Of a stretch of DNA of 64,000 bases, positions 1 through 10,753 are shown piece by piece. The DNA lies in assembly GCF_003206045.1 (NCBI RefSeq), contig NZ_PZJM01000009.1, forward strand, positions 124,001-188,000, in the 5' to 3' direction. The notes below the pieces were generated by a model. The model saw only the letters and a program-made list of their open reading frames with translations. It searched no databases and had not been told where the DNA came from. This DNA comes from Salinicola lusitanus. Its GTDB lineage: Bacteria > Pseudomonadota > Gammaproteobacteria > Pseudomonadales > Halomonadaceae. How positions within the stretch are numbered: the first letter of the stretch is position 1; the number at the start of each line of letters is the position of its first letter. Position numbers and translations under genes: made by a program.

Positions 1-125
1 GCCGCCGGGTTGGCCCAGCGCAGGCGTCCATCGGGATCCAGCAGCACGATGCCGTCGGAGAGATCGGCGATGAGCTGGTGCAGCGGCGACTGAATCACGC
101 CGGGATCGTCTTTCGGTTCCGACAT
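1..125 (-). CDS. PAS-domain protein, N-terminal fragment
   Basis: The reading frame starts at an ATG (125-123) on the minus strand and runs off the left edge of the window, so only about 41 residues are visible. They contain LIADLSDGIVLLDPDGRLRW followed by ANPAA, the typical start of a PAS sensor fold as found in sensor kinases, NtrC-type activators and diguanylate cyclases. The output domain lies outside the window, so the function beyond probable signal sensing cannot be given. Confidence 0.6.
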   Translation of the reverse strand, partial: MSEPKDDPGVIQSPLHQLIADLSDGIVLLDPDGRLRWANPA

Positions 126-230
126 CTCGTTTCACCACCCTCGGTCATGCTCGGCGTCGATCACGACGCCGGGCGCTGTTCGAATCGCACATGCCATTCC
201 CGTGTCGACCGACGCTCTGCGCAGCTCGGA

Positions 231-959
231 TCAGCCACTTGCCACACCGAACGCCCACCCCACCAGCGCCGTGACCCCCATTGCCAACGCGCCCCAGAAA
301 GTGACCCGCACGATGGCCACCCATAGACGCGACCCCCCGATTCGGGCCGACAGCGCGCCCAGCAACGCCAGCGCCAGCAACGACCCCAACGCCACCGTGA
401 CGGATGTCGCCATCGTGAACTGGGCCAGCAGCAAGCAGATCATCGGCAGCGCCGCGCCGGACAGGAACATCAAGGCCGACGCCATGGCCGCCTGAAGCGG
501 CCTCGCCTGATTGACGGTGCTGAATCCCAGTTCGTCGCGGGCATGGGCAGCCAGCGCGTCATGGTGCATCAGCTTCTCGGCGACTTCGTGAGCCAGAGCA
601 GGCGCCAATCCACGGGCTTCGTAGATCTCCGCCAGCTCGCGCACCTCGTGGGCATAGTTGGCCTTGAGCTCGCGCCGCTCCCGCGCCAGATCGGCGCGCT
701 CGGTATCCTTCTGCGAGCTGACCGAGACATATTCGCCCGCCGCCATCGACATCGCGCCGGCCACCGCCCCGGCTGCCCCGGCCGTGAGCACCCCACTCAG
801 ACCCGCACCCGCCGTCGCCATGCCGATCACCAGGCTGGCGGTCGACACGATACCGTCGTTGGCGCCCAGTACCGCGGCCCGCAACCAGCCCACGCGGTCC
901 GAATAGTGGCGCTCCTTGGGTATGGTCATGCCCGGCTGCTGCCCTGACTCCAATGTCAT
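231..959 (-). CDS. VIT1/CCC1-family metal ion transporter
   Basis: This 242-residue protein belongs to the VIT1/CCC1 family, membrane transporters that move Fe2+ or Mn2+ out of the cytoplasm. The N-terminal signature is visible (GWLRAAVLGANDGIVSTASL, then a Gly/Ala-rich helix ending AAGEYVSVSSQ). A charged central segment (residues about 85-150, rich in Glu, Arg and His) matches the cytoplasmic metal-binding helices of plant VIT1. Two more pairs of hydrophobic helices close the protein. The length is normal for bacterial VIT proteins. It stands alone, with the PAS gene downstream on the same strand. Which metal it carries cannot be read from the sequence. Confidence 0.85.
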   Translation of the reverse strand: MTLESGQQPGMTIPKERHYSDRVGWLRAAVLGANDGIVSTASLVIGMATAGAGLSGVLTAGAAGAVAGAMSMAAGEYVSVSSQKDTERADLARERRELKANYAHEVRELAEIYEARGLAPALAHEVAEKLMHHDALAAHARDELGFSTVNQARPLQAAMASALMFLSGAALPMICLLLAQFTMATSVTVALGSLLALALLGALSARIGGSRLWVAIVRVTFWGALAMGVTALVGWAFGVASG

Positions 960-3312
<2,353 letters not shown>

Positions 3313-3355
3313 GCCCCGACCGCGAGATCCATGCTCGCGCTGTTTCGATCCCTTG

Positions 3356-3388
3356 GGCTCCGGAGACTTGTCGCTCCGGAGCCGTTTT
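3356..3388 (+). terminator. Hairpin between lamB and malM
   Basis: A perfect 10-bp stem (GGCTCCGGAG / CTCCGGAGCC) with an 8-base loop is followed by GTTTT. It looks like a rho-independent or partial terminator that would lower malM expression relative to lamB, or a 3' end that stabilises the lamB mRNA. Confidence 0.65.
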
Positions 3389-3410
3389 CGTCTCCAGCAG
3401 GAGTTCCCGA

Positions 3411-4325
3411 ATGTTGAGTTCGTATCGACTCGCCGTGCCCTTGAGCACGCTCCTTTTCGCCCTGGCGGGATGCAGCACGCCGCTGATGGCACCGCACTCC
3501 CCGACCATGCCGGCCCAGCAGGGGCAGCAGGCGCTGGCCAGCGCACCGGACTGCTGCACCTCGCTGGCCAGCCTGCCGTATCGGCCGATATCGGCCCAGG
3601 AAACCCTGACGCTGGACTTCACGCCACAGGCGCCGGTTCACGATTTCGGCGACGGCAAGAGCTTCTTCCAGGCGTTCGCGCTGCCCCGCAACAACGGCCC
3701 GGTGGCGATCAGCGTCACCAGTCCGATCCGGGACGGCCAGGTGTTCGCGCCCACCCTCCTGGTCCTCGACGCGGCGTTTCAGCCGGTCAGGCAGGTCCCG
3801 AGCGATTCGCTCCGGGTACGTCGCCCCACCGGCTTCTCCGGCGCCCGGCTCGAGGGCGAGTTCAGCCTGACCCCCGGCCCCGACGCCCAGTACCTCGTCA
3901 TCTATTCGAGCGCGCAGGATCGCCAGGCAACGACGAGCTACGAGTCGGAAGCGAAAGCCTATGCTCGGGTCAGAGGTCTTGCCGAGCCCCCCGGCCCGGA
4001 TCCTCGCGCCGTGCATGCCGCCACCGGCACGCTCACCCTCGAGATCGCCTCGCTGACCGGCAACACCGGCCTCACGCCGCTGACCACCGCAGCCCCCCCG
4101 CCAGCGCAACGCCCGGCGCCGTCCGAATCGCAGGGTGTGGCCCCGGCGCCCGCTTCGGCCACGACGAGCCATAACGCCGACTTCGATTACCGCCGCATGA
4201 TCGATGCCGCACTCAAGGCCGGCGATATCGAGCTCGCCCTGGAGCTGGCCGATCGCGCGGAACGCAGCGGACATCCCGGCACCCGCGCCTGGCTGGCCGA
4301 GCGACTGCAGGCCAGGACGCCCTGA
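3411..4325 (+). CDS. malM: MalM-family periplasmic lipoprotein
   Basis: This 304-residue protein has a lipoprotein signal peptide with the lipobox LAGC (Cys about residue 21), so it should be anchored in the envelope. After a low-complexity linker it shows the MalM domain: CCTSLASLPYRPI, LDFTPQAPVHDFGDGKSFF and a beta-rich middle with YLVIYSS. The last 50 residues (DFDYRRMIDAALKAGDIELA) form a helical tail. MalM is encoded next to lamB in enterobacteria and its precise role in maltodextrin use is still unclear. AGGAG precedes the ATG. The identification rests on both the motifs and the lamB neighbour. Confidence 0.85.
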   Translation: MLSSYRLAVPLSTLLFALAGCSTPLMAPHSPTMPAQQGQQALASAPDCCTSLASLPYRPISAQETLTLDFTPQAPVHDFGDGKSFFQAFALPRNNGPVAISVTSPIRDGQVFAPTLLVLDAAFQPVRQVPSDSLRVRRPTGFSGARLEGEFSLTPGPDAQYLVIYSSAQDRQATTSYESEAKAYARVRGLAEPPGPDPRAVHAATGTLTLEIASLTGNTGLTPLTTAAPPPAQRPAPSESQGVAPAPASATTSHNADFDYRRMIDAALKAGDIELALELADRAERSGHPGTRAWLAERLQARTP

Positions 4326-4365
4326 GTCAATCTCGAGGTTTCGGGCGATGAGGTAGCGTCGGTTA

Positions 4366-4396
4366 CCGTCGTGGCGATACGTTGGCGCCACGACGG
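4366..4396. terminator. Symmetric hairpin downstream of malM
   Basis: An 11-bp perfect stem (CCGTCGTGGCG / CGCCACGACGG) with a 9-base loop lies 40 bases after malM. There is no T-tract, so it may be a rho-dependent 3' end or an mRNA-stabilising hairpin. Confidence 0.4.
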
Positions 4397-4473
4397 CAAG
4401 CCGGAGTTAAGCCAACCCTAAGCCGGTGATGCTTAGGATGGTGGCTCCCTTGTGCCTCGGAGGATTGCCCGTC

Positions 4474-5013
4474 GTGAACGACACGCTACCCAATCGCTAT
4501 TCGGCGAAGGCCCGCCATTTTCACTGGACCGTTGCCGCCCTGGTCGTGCTGGCCTACGCGCTCATCCTGTCGACGGATATCTTCCCGCGCGATACCGGCA
4601 TACCGGCCCTGCTGCTGCAAAGCCACTTCTGGGCCGGTATCGGCGTGCTGCTGCTGGCGATTCCCCGCCTGATCGAACGCCTTCGCCATACGCCCCCGTC
4701 CGTGTCGCCGCCACTGCACCCGAAGCTCGAACTGCTGTCGCGACTCACCCATTGGGCGCTCTACGCGTTTCTGTTCGCCCAGCCGCTACTGGGCATCGCA
4801 ACGGTGTGGCTGAGCGACGGCGCGATCCCGATCCCCGGTACATCACTGGCGATACCCTCGCCCTTCGGCGTGTTGCCGCACTGGGGGCACTCGCTGGAGT
4901 CGATCCACAAGACGCTGGGCACGGTGTTCTACTACGTGATCGGCTTGCATATCGCGGCAGTGGCCTGGCATCAGTTCGTGCGCCGGGACAACCTGCTCAA
5001 GCGAATGTGGTGA
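4474..5013 (+). CDS. Cytochrome b561 family protein
   Basis: The 179-residue protein is a four-helix membrane dihaem cytochrome b of the bacterial cytochrome b561 (YceJ/CybB) type, which passes electrons between quinol and periplasmic partners. Visible haem-ligand histidines lie in ARHFHWTVAALVVL (helix 1), THWALYAFLF (helix 3) and GLHIAAVAWHQFV (helix 4). A GTG at 4474 is taken as the start because GGAGG lies 10 bases upstream and the preceding in-frame ATG codons have no ribosome site and would add an odd leader. It is monocistronic, convergent with the dehydratase gene. The partner protein is not known. Confidence 0.85.
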   Translation: MNDTLPNRYSAKARHFHWTVAALVVLAYALILSTDIFPRDTGIPALLLQSHFWAGIGVLLLAIPRLIERLRHTPPSVSPPLHPKLELLSRLTHWALYAFLFAQPLLGIATVWLSDGAIPIPGTSLAIPSPFGVLPHWGHSLESIHKTLGTVFYYVIGLHIAAVAWHQFVRRDNLLKRMW

Positions 5014-5088
5014 CGTGATGGCGTGAAGCGCCGCGACGGTGGGCTCCGGGGAGTGGCGACGCGGCGCCGTTCGCGCCGCCACGGCCCC

Positions 5089-6261
5089 TCACTCGAGGAT
5101 ATGGAAACCGTCGAGGTAGCGCTCGTTGAGGGAGAGGCCGAGCCCCGGCACGTCGTCGGCAAGATCGAGATGGCCCTCGACCGGTGCCGGGTCGCCCTCG
5201 AACAGGTAGTAGAAGAGCTCGTTGCCGATCTCGACGTCATGCACCGGGAAGAACTCCGACATTGGCGATGCCAGCGACGACATCGTCAGATGGTAGTTGT
5301 GCATCTGCCCCGCATGCGGGATCACCGGCACCTCGAACGCTTCCGCCATGGCGTTGATCTTGCGCGCCACGGTGATGCCGCCGACCCGGTTGGTATCGTA
5401 CTGGATCACCGAGACCGCGCGCTTTTCCAGCAACTGGCGGAAACCGTGGACGGTGAACTCATGCTCGCCGCCGGAGATCGGCATCGGCGCGATGCGATTG
5501 AGCTCGGCATAGCCGTCGATATCGTCGGCGATGACCGGCTCCTCCAGCCAGCGCAGGTCGAACGGCGCCAGCCTGGGCAGCATGCGCCGGGCGTAGTCGA
5601 GGTTCCAGCCCATGTAGCAGTCGGCCATCAGGTCGATATCCTCACCGATCACCTCGCGGACCGCTGCCACGCTCTTGAGATTCTCACGCATGCCTCTTGG
5701 CCCGTCCTTGGGCCCATAGCCGAAACGCATCTTCATCGCCTGGAAGCCCTGATCGAGATAGCCCTGCGCCTCGGCCTGCATGACATCGAGATCGTCGTGG
5801 TAAAGCTTGGAGGCGTAGCACGGGATCTTCTCCTTGGTGCGCCCGCCGAGCAGCTTGAACACCGGCTTGTCGAGCGCCTTGCCCATCAGGTCCCAGATCG
5901 CGATATCGACGCCGGAGATCGCCGCCATGCCGATGCCACGCCGCCCCCAGGCCAGCGTGGCGCGGTACATGCGCTGCCACAGGTATTCGTAGTCGAACGG
6001 ATCCTGGCCCACGATCAGCGGCGCCAGATGCTCATCGACGATGGTCTTGGCGACCCTAGGTGCCAACGCCACGTTGCCGAGACCGACCAGACCGCTGTCG
6101 GTCTCGATCTCGATCACCGTCCAGCCGTGAAAGCGAAAGCTCTGCATCGCATCGCCGCGATCCCACAGCGCATCCATGGCATTGGTGCAGAAGTGCGCCT
6201 TGGGCGGCACCGTCTCGCCTTTCCATTCGAAAACCCGGGCGCGGACGCGGGTGATTTTCAT
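5089..6261 (-). CDS. Enolase-superfamily sugar-acid dehydratase, L-rhamnonate dehydratase-like
   Basis: This 390-residue protein belongs to the mandelate racemase/muconate lactonizing branch of the enolase superfamily and resembles L-rhamnonate dehydratase (RhmD). Such enzymes remove water from aldonic acids to give 2-keto-3-deoxy acids. The Mg ligands can be placed at [12 protein letters not shown] (Asp), [10 protein letters not shown] (Glu) and ISGGEHEF (Glu); the catalytic His is in [11 protein letters not shown]. The general-base region reads [12 protein letters not shown], as in RhmD, rather than KxK. The start is fixed by AGGAG upstream. It is the last gene of a minus-strand set with gntP and denD. 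No 2-keto-3-deoxy-acid aldolase is nearby, so its real substrate is uncertain. Confidence 0.75.
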   Translation of the reverse strand: MKITRVRARVFEWKGETVPPKAHFCTNAMDALWDRGDAMQSFRFHGWTVIEIETDSGLVGLGNVALAPRVAKTIVDEHLAPLIVGQDPFDYEYLWQRMYRATLAWGRRGIGMAAISGVDIAIWDLMGKALDKPVFKLLGGRTKEKIPCYASKLYHDDLDVMQAEAQGYLDQGFQAMKMRFGYGPKDGPRGMRENLKSVAAVREVIGEDIDLMADCYMGWNLDYARRMLPRLAPFDLRWLEEPVIADDIDGYAELNRIAPMPISGGEHEFTVHGFRQLLEKRAVSVIQYDTNRVGGITVARKINAMAEAFEVPVIPHAGQMHNYHLTMSSLASPMSEFFPVHDVEIGNELFYYLFEGDPAPVEGHLDLADDVPGLGLSLNERYLDGFHILE

Positions 6262-6293
6262 ATCGGAACTCCTTGTCGTTTGACGGGCGGCCA

Positions 6294-7679
6294 TCAACCC
6301 ACGAAGGCGTTGGCTACCAGCAGCGCCACCAGCCCGGTGGCCCAGCCCAGCGTGGTCGGCACCGACAGCACCAGCAGTTGATGCTTGGCGGTCTTGACCC
6401 CCAACAGCCGGTTGACGACCCAGAAATAGCTGTCGTTGAAATAGCTGAAGAAGAGTCCGCCCAGGCACGCCGCCTGCGCCGCCAGCACCATGTTGACGTC
6501 CGGCATCGAGGCCAGGATCGGCGCCGAGATCGACGCCCCGGTGATCATCGAGACCGTGCCGCTGCCCTGGACGAAGCGCACCAGGGTGGCGATGAGGAAC
6601 GGGATCAGCACCGCCGGCAGCGCCAGCCCGGCAATGCTCTCGCCGATGTAGTCACCGGCACCGCTGGCTCGCAGCACGGCGCCCAGTGCGCCCCCGGCAC
6701 CGGTGACCAGCAGGATGATACCGGCGCTCTCGACCCCTTTTTCCAGATGCGCCAGGACCTGGTCCTTGGGCATCTTCGGCACCAGCCCGTAGACCGCCAC
6801 CAGTACGCCGATGCCCACCGCAATCACCGGGTGGCCGACGAACTGAACCACCTGCACGAAGAGGCCCGGCGCATCGCTGCCGCCCACCAGGGCGGTGACC
6901 AGGGTATTGAAGAAGATCAGCGCGATCGGCAAGGCGATCGGCAGCACCGACTTGAACAGCGTCGGCAGTTCGCTCTCCTCGAGGGGGGCCGCGAGCGGGT
7001 CGTCCGTCGCGTCCCGCTTCAGCGATCCCGGTACGTCACGCTCGATCATCGCCTCGATGCGCGGGCCCATGAAGCGGGCATAGAGCACCATCACGATCAG
7101 CGCCGGCGCGGTGAGGACCAGGCCCCAGGCGATCATCAGACCGATATCGACACCGAAGATGCCGGCGACGCCCAGCGGGCCCGGTGTCGGCGGTACCGCA
7201 CTGTGGGTCACCGCCAGCCCCGAGGCCAGCGCGATGCCGAGGGTGAGCACCGAGCGCCCGCTGTTGCGTGCCAGTGCCCGCACCAGCGGATTGAGGATCA
7301 CGTAGGCGGAGTCGCAGAAGATCGGGATCGAGACGATATAACCGGTCAGCGCCATCGCCCAATCCTCGCGCTCCTTGCCGAGCAGCCTGAGGATCGAATA
7401 GGCCATGCGCTGGCCGGCGCCGGAGACTTCGAGAATCCGCCCCATCATCACCCCGAAGCCGATCACCAGGCCGATGGTGGAGAGGGTCTTGCCGAAGCCG
7501 GTGGTGATGGCATCGATCACCGCATTGGGCGACATGCCGCCGATCAGACCGGCGATCGAGGCGGCGATGACCAGGGCGAGCAGCGCGTGAACGCGGGTCT
7601 TCAGCACCAGCGCGATCATCACGAAGATGGCGATACCCAGGCCGATGATGACCTGGGGTCCCGCAACGGTGTCTGTCAT
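6294..7679 (-). CDS. GntP-family sugar-acid permease
   Basis: The 461-residue protein is a polytopic membrane permease of the GntP (gluconate:H+ symporter) family, used by bacteria for gluconate and other aldonic acids. Family features include [19 protein letters not shown], the [20 protein letters not shown] segment, [19 protein letters not shown] and [21 protein letters not shown]. The protein is about 75% hydrophobic helix. AAGGAG precedes the ATG. Its position between denD and the dehydratase gene suggests that it imports D-erythronate, L-threonate or a related acid for the catabolic enzymes encoded around it. Confidence 0.88.
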   Translation of the reverse strand: MTDTVAGPQVIIGLGIAIFVMIALVLKTRVHALLALVIAASIAGLIGGMSPNAVIDAITTGFGKTLSTIGLVIGFGVMMGRILEVSGAGQRMAYSILRLLGKEREDWAMALTGYIVSIPIFCDSAYVILNPLVRALARNSGRSVLTLGIALASGLAVTHSAVPPTPGPLGVAGIFGVDIGLMIAWGLVLTAPALIVMVLYARFMGPRIEAMIERDVPGSLKRDATDDPLAAPLEESELPTLFKSVLPIALPIALIFFNTLVTALVGGSDAPGLFVQVVQFVGHPVIAVGIGVLVAVYGLVPKMPKDQVLAHLEKGVESAGIILLVTGAGGALGAVLRASGAGDYIGESIAGLALPAVLIPFLIATLVRFVQGSGTVSMITGASISAPILASMPDVNMVLAAQAACLGGLFFSYFNDSYFWVVNRLLGVKTAKHQLLVLSVPTTLGWATGLVALLVANAFVG

Positions 7680-7773
7680 GGCGTGAACTCCTTGTGGGCT
7701 TTATTGCGTGTTGTTGCCTGCTTGGTCCAAGGAACGGGTCTAGCGAGTCGGAAGCGTCTTGTCGGAGACCGGA

Positions 7774-8733
7774 TCAGTGATCGAGTTCGTCCTCCCGGTA
7801 GGCACGGATGATGGCGTCGAAATCGCTGTCGGCCCGGAAACCGAGCGCCAGTGGTCGTGCGGTATCCAGCCCGCCCGGCCAGCTGGCAACGATGGCGTCG
7901 ATCCCGGCATCCGGCTCGAAGCGCACCCGTTGACGGGCGGACGGGCCGGCCACGCGCTCCAGCGCGTCGAGCATCGCGGTGACCGTCACCGTGATCCCGG
8001 GCAGGTTGAGCGTGCGCCAGTCGCCCAGCGCCTCGCCCTCGATCGACAGCGCATGGGCCAGGTTGGCGACCACGGCACGGGGCGAGGAGAGCCACAGCGC
8101 CAGGCCGGCATCCACCGGACAAACCGCTTCGACGCCCGCGAGCGGCTCGCGGATGATCGCGCTGGCAAACGACGACGCCGCCCGGTTGGGCTTGCCGGGG
8201 CGCACCACGATGGTGGGCAGGCGGCAGACCCGGCCATCGACGAAGCCGCGCCGGCTGTAGTCGTTGACCAGCAGCTCGCCCATCGCCTTCTGCGCGCCAT
8301 AGGAGGAGCGCGGCTGCGGGCCGATCGCCTCGGCCACTGGCAGGGCCAGCCCCGGACCGAATACGGCCAGCGAGCTGGCGAACAGGAAACGCAGCCGCTT
8401 CGGATGGGCCCGGCACGCTTCCAGCAGCACCCGCGTGGCATCCAGGTTGACCCGCATGCCGAGCTCGAAGTCCGCCTCGGCCTGGGCGCTGACCACCGCC
8501 GCCAAGTGGCAGACGGCGCCGGTATCGTCGCCAAGGGCTCGTTCGATCAGCGCCGGATCGGCGACATCGCCGGTGAGCGATTCGACCCGGTCTTCGGCTA
8601 CCGGACACGGCGCCAGATCGATCGACGTCACTCGCGTGACGGCCTGCCCTGCGATCGAGACCTCTCCCGATAGCAGTTGCCGAATCAGCCTTGCGCCGAG
8701 GAACCCGGCGCCTCCCGTCACGATCACGTGCAT
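7774..8733 (-). CDS. denD: D-erythronate dehydrogenase DenD
   Basis: This 319-residue protein has an extended SDR (NAD-dependent epimerase-like) fold. The NAD loop is TGGAGFLGARLI at residue 7, VCHLAAVVSAQAEADFELG follows, and the catalytic YxxxK pair is YGAQK. DenD enzymes oxidise D-erythronate to 2-oxo-tetronate with NAD. The assignment over other epimerase-like enzymes rests on the neighbours: ltnD, otnK, otnC and otnI complete the known tetronate pathway. AGGAGAG precedes the ATG. It is divergent from gntR across a 218-base gap holding a candidate operator. Confidence 0.85.
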   Translation of the reverse strand: MHVIVTGGAGFLGARLIRQLLSGEVSIAGQAVTRVTSIDLAPCPVAEDRVESLTGDVADPALIERALGDDTGAVCHLAAVVSAQAEADFELGMRVNLDATRVLLEACRAHPKRLRFLFASSLAVFGPGLALPVAEAIGPQPRSSYGAQKAMGELLVNDYSRRGFVDGRVCRLPTIVVRPGKPNRAASSFASAIIREPLAGVEAVCPVDAGLALWLSSPRAVVANLAHALSIEGEALGDWRTLNLPGITVTVTAMLDALERVAGPSARQRVRFEPDAGIDAIVASWPGGLDTARPLALGFRADSDFDAIIRAYREDELDH

Positions 8734-8833
8734 TCGCTCTCTCCTGATGCCGGTGAATTGCCACTTGCCTCACGCCGTCGACGGGCTCGAATTGACCAAA
8801 GGCGAATTGCGTCGACGATCGAGATTTAACATC

Positions 8834-8844
8834 TTGTCTGACAA
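8834..8844. promoter_or_regulatory. Candidate GntR (FadR-type) operator
   Basis: TTGTCTGACAA is a perfect 11-bp inverted repeat (TTGTC-T-GACAA) in the divergent gap between denD and gntR. It has the TnGTC...GACnA layout typical of FadR-subfamily operators. One site here could control both arms of the locus. Confidence 0.55.
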
Positions 8845-8951
8845 ATTTGGCGCACAGGCAATATCGCCATTGGTCGGAGAACGAAGCGGAGCACCGTCGT
8901 CACGGCAGTTGGCGATGGTCCGCTTCGACGAACGCATGAGAGATCCCAACC

Positions 8952-9764
8952 GTGAATCCAGAACCGCGAAACAGCCGCGTGAGTGAAACCCCGGACCCGC
9001 CATCGCGCGGGCCGCAGCTCTCCGAACAGGTCGCCCAACGGCTGAGCGATGCCATCCAGGCCGGCGAATGGGGCCGCGGCGCGCGCCTGCCCACCGAGGC
9101 GGCGCTGGGCGAGCGATTCGGCATCAGCCGCTCGGTGGTGCGCGAAGCGATATCGATGTTGCGCAATGGGGGGCTCGTCACCTCGCGTCGCGGCAGCGGC
9201 AGCTTCGTCGCCGAATCCCCGACGGTCTCGCTGCGTCTGGCGATTCCCGATCCCGACCTGCAGTCGGTGGTCGAGGTGCTGGAGCTGCGGCGTCCGCTGG
9301 AGGTGGAAGCCGCCCGGCTCGCCGCCGAACGCCACACCCCCTCCCAGTTGCGTCGAATCCGAAACGCCATGGCGGACATCGATGAAGCGGTCGAGGCAGG
9401 GCTTTCCGGTGTCGACCAGGATCTCGCCTTCCACCGCGCCATCGCCGAAGCGGCCAACAACAGCCACTTCACCGCCGTGCTCGATTTCTACAACCGCTTT
9501 CTGCACCAGGCGATCCGGGTGACGCGGACCAACGAATCGCTGCGCGACACCTTCATGCAGCAGGTCGTTGCCGAGCACCAGGCGATACTCGATGCCATCG
9601 CCGCCGGCGATGGCGAGGCCGCCGCCCGCGCCGCCGCCACGCATCTGGAACACGCCGAAACGCGCCTGCGCCAGGCGCCGACCGATCTGCTCGAGCGCGT
9701 GGAAGCGCAGCGCGGATCGGCCTCGATATCATCGACAGAATCCACGGGAGGCAATTCGCGATGA
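8952..9764 (+). CDS. GntR-family (FadR subgroup) regulator of tetronate catabolism
   Basis: This 270-residue protein has an N-terminal winged helix (residues about 20-90: LSEQVAQRLSDAIQAGEW, RLPTEAALGERFGISRSVVR, LVTSRRGSGSFV) followed by an all-helical FCD ligand domain. The metal/ligand motif shows as DLAFHRAIAEAANN and EHQAILDAIAAGD. It is divergent from denD and overlaps the ltnD start by 4 bases (ATGA), so it is co-transcribed with the plus-strand catabolic genes. It is inferred to repress both arms and to respond to a tetronate or an oxidised intermediate. Confidence 0.88.
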   Translation: MNPEPRNSRVSETPDPPSRGPQLSEQVAQRLSDAIQAGEWGRGARLPTEAALGERFGISRSVVREAISMLRNGGLVTSRRGSGSFVAESPTVSLRLAIPDPDLQSVVEVLELRRPLEVEAARLAAERHTPSQLRRIRNAMADIDEAVEAGLSGVDQDLAFHRAIAEAANNSHFTAVLDFYNRFLHQAIRVTRTNESLRDTFMQQVVAEHQAILDAIAAGDGEAAARAAATHLEHAETRLRQAPTDLLERVEAQRGSASISSTESTGGNSR

Positions 9765-10750
9765 GTACCACACTACGACCGCGGGTCGGGGTCATCGGGC
9801 TGGGCTCGATGGGGATGGGCATGGCCCTGTCGCTGGTCCGCGCCGGCTTCGAGACCTGGGGCTGCGACCTCCGCGAGGAAGCGCGGGCGGGTTTTGCCAA
9901 GGGGGGCGGGCACGCCGTGGCGACGCCCGCAGCGATGGCGGCCGAGGTCGAGATCGTGCTGACCGTAGTGGTCAACGCCGAGCAGACCCGCAGCGTGTTG
10001 TTCGGCGGTGACGGCCTGCTGCCGGGATTGAAGCCGGGCAGCCTGGTGATCTCATGTGCGACCTGCGCCCCGGATGCCGTGCAGGCGCTGGGGGCCGACC
10101 TCGTCGAGCGTGACGTTCACCTGCTCGATGCGCCGATTTCGGGCGGGTCGGTCAAGGCCGCCGCCGGTCAGTTGACGATGATGACCTCCGGCCCCGCGGC
10201 GCTGTTCGAGCGCGCCGAAGCGGTCCTCGATGCCCTCGCCGCCAAGGTGTTCCGGCTCGGCGACGAGCTCGGCCAGGGCTCCCAGGTGAAACTGGTCAAT
10301 CAGCTGCTGGCGGGCGTGCATATCGCCGCCGCCGCCGAGGCGATGGCCTACGGCATTCGCGGCGGCTGCGATCCGCAGACGCTTTACGAGGTGATCACCC
10401 AGAGCGCCGGCAACTCGTGGATGTTCGAAAACCGGGTGCCGCACATCCTGGCCGGCGACTACACCCCGCACTCGGCGGTGGATATCTTCGTCAAGGATCT
10501 GGGGATCGTTCACGATACCGCCCATCGCGACAAGTTCCCGCTGCCGCTGACCGCCCAGGCGCTGAGTCAGTTCACCCTCGCCTCCGCCCAGGGGCTGGGC
10601 CGCGAGGACGACTCGGCGGTGATCAAGATCTATCCGGGCATCGAGCTGCCCGGCACGGCGGCCAACGACGCCGGTTTCGGCACGGATGGCGCTGATACAG
10701 GCCCCAGCGCCGGGCCCGACGCCGGTCCCAACGATCACGGAGGTGCTTGA
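9761..10750 (+). CDS. ltnD: L-threonate dehydrogenase LtnD
   Basis: This 329-residue enzyme belongs to the 3-hydroxyisobutyrate dehydrogenase family. The NAD motif VGVIGLGSMGMGMALSL is at residue 9, the substrate loop is DAPISGGSVKAAAGQL, and the catalytic Lys is in GSQVKLVNQLLAG. LtnD oxidises L-threonate to 2-oxo-tetronate. The last 30 residues are a Gly/Pro/Asp tail not found in most relatives. A GGGAGG site precedes the ATG, which overlaps the gntR stop. The neighbours otnK, otnC and otnI support this substrate over hydroxyisobutyrate. Confidence 0.87.
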   Translation: MSTTLRPRVGVIGLGSMGMGMALSLVRAGFETWGCDLREEARAGFAKGGGHAVATPAAMAAEVEIVLTVVVNAEQTRSVLFGGDGLLPGLKPGSLVISCATCAPDAVQALGADLVERDVHLLDAPISGGSVKAAAGQLTMMTSGPAALFERAEAVLDALAAKVFRLGDELGQGSQVKLVNQLLAGVHIAAAAEAMAYGIRGGCDPQTLYEVITQSAGNSWMFENRVPHILAGDYTPHSAVDIFVKDLGIVHDTAHRDKFPLPLTAQALSQFTLASAQGLGREDDSAVIKIYPGIELPGTAANDAGFGTDGADTGPSAGPDAGPNDHGGA

Positions 10751-10753
10751 GCG

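Noticed and set aside
6273-7811. A 512-codon open frame on the plus strand opposite gntP, and similar long frames opposite the dehydratase, gpmI, ctpA and pepP.
   Set aside because: Their translations are rich in Arg, His, Gln and Gly with no domain similarity, and they exactly mirror well-supported genes in GC-rich DNA.
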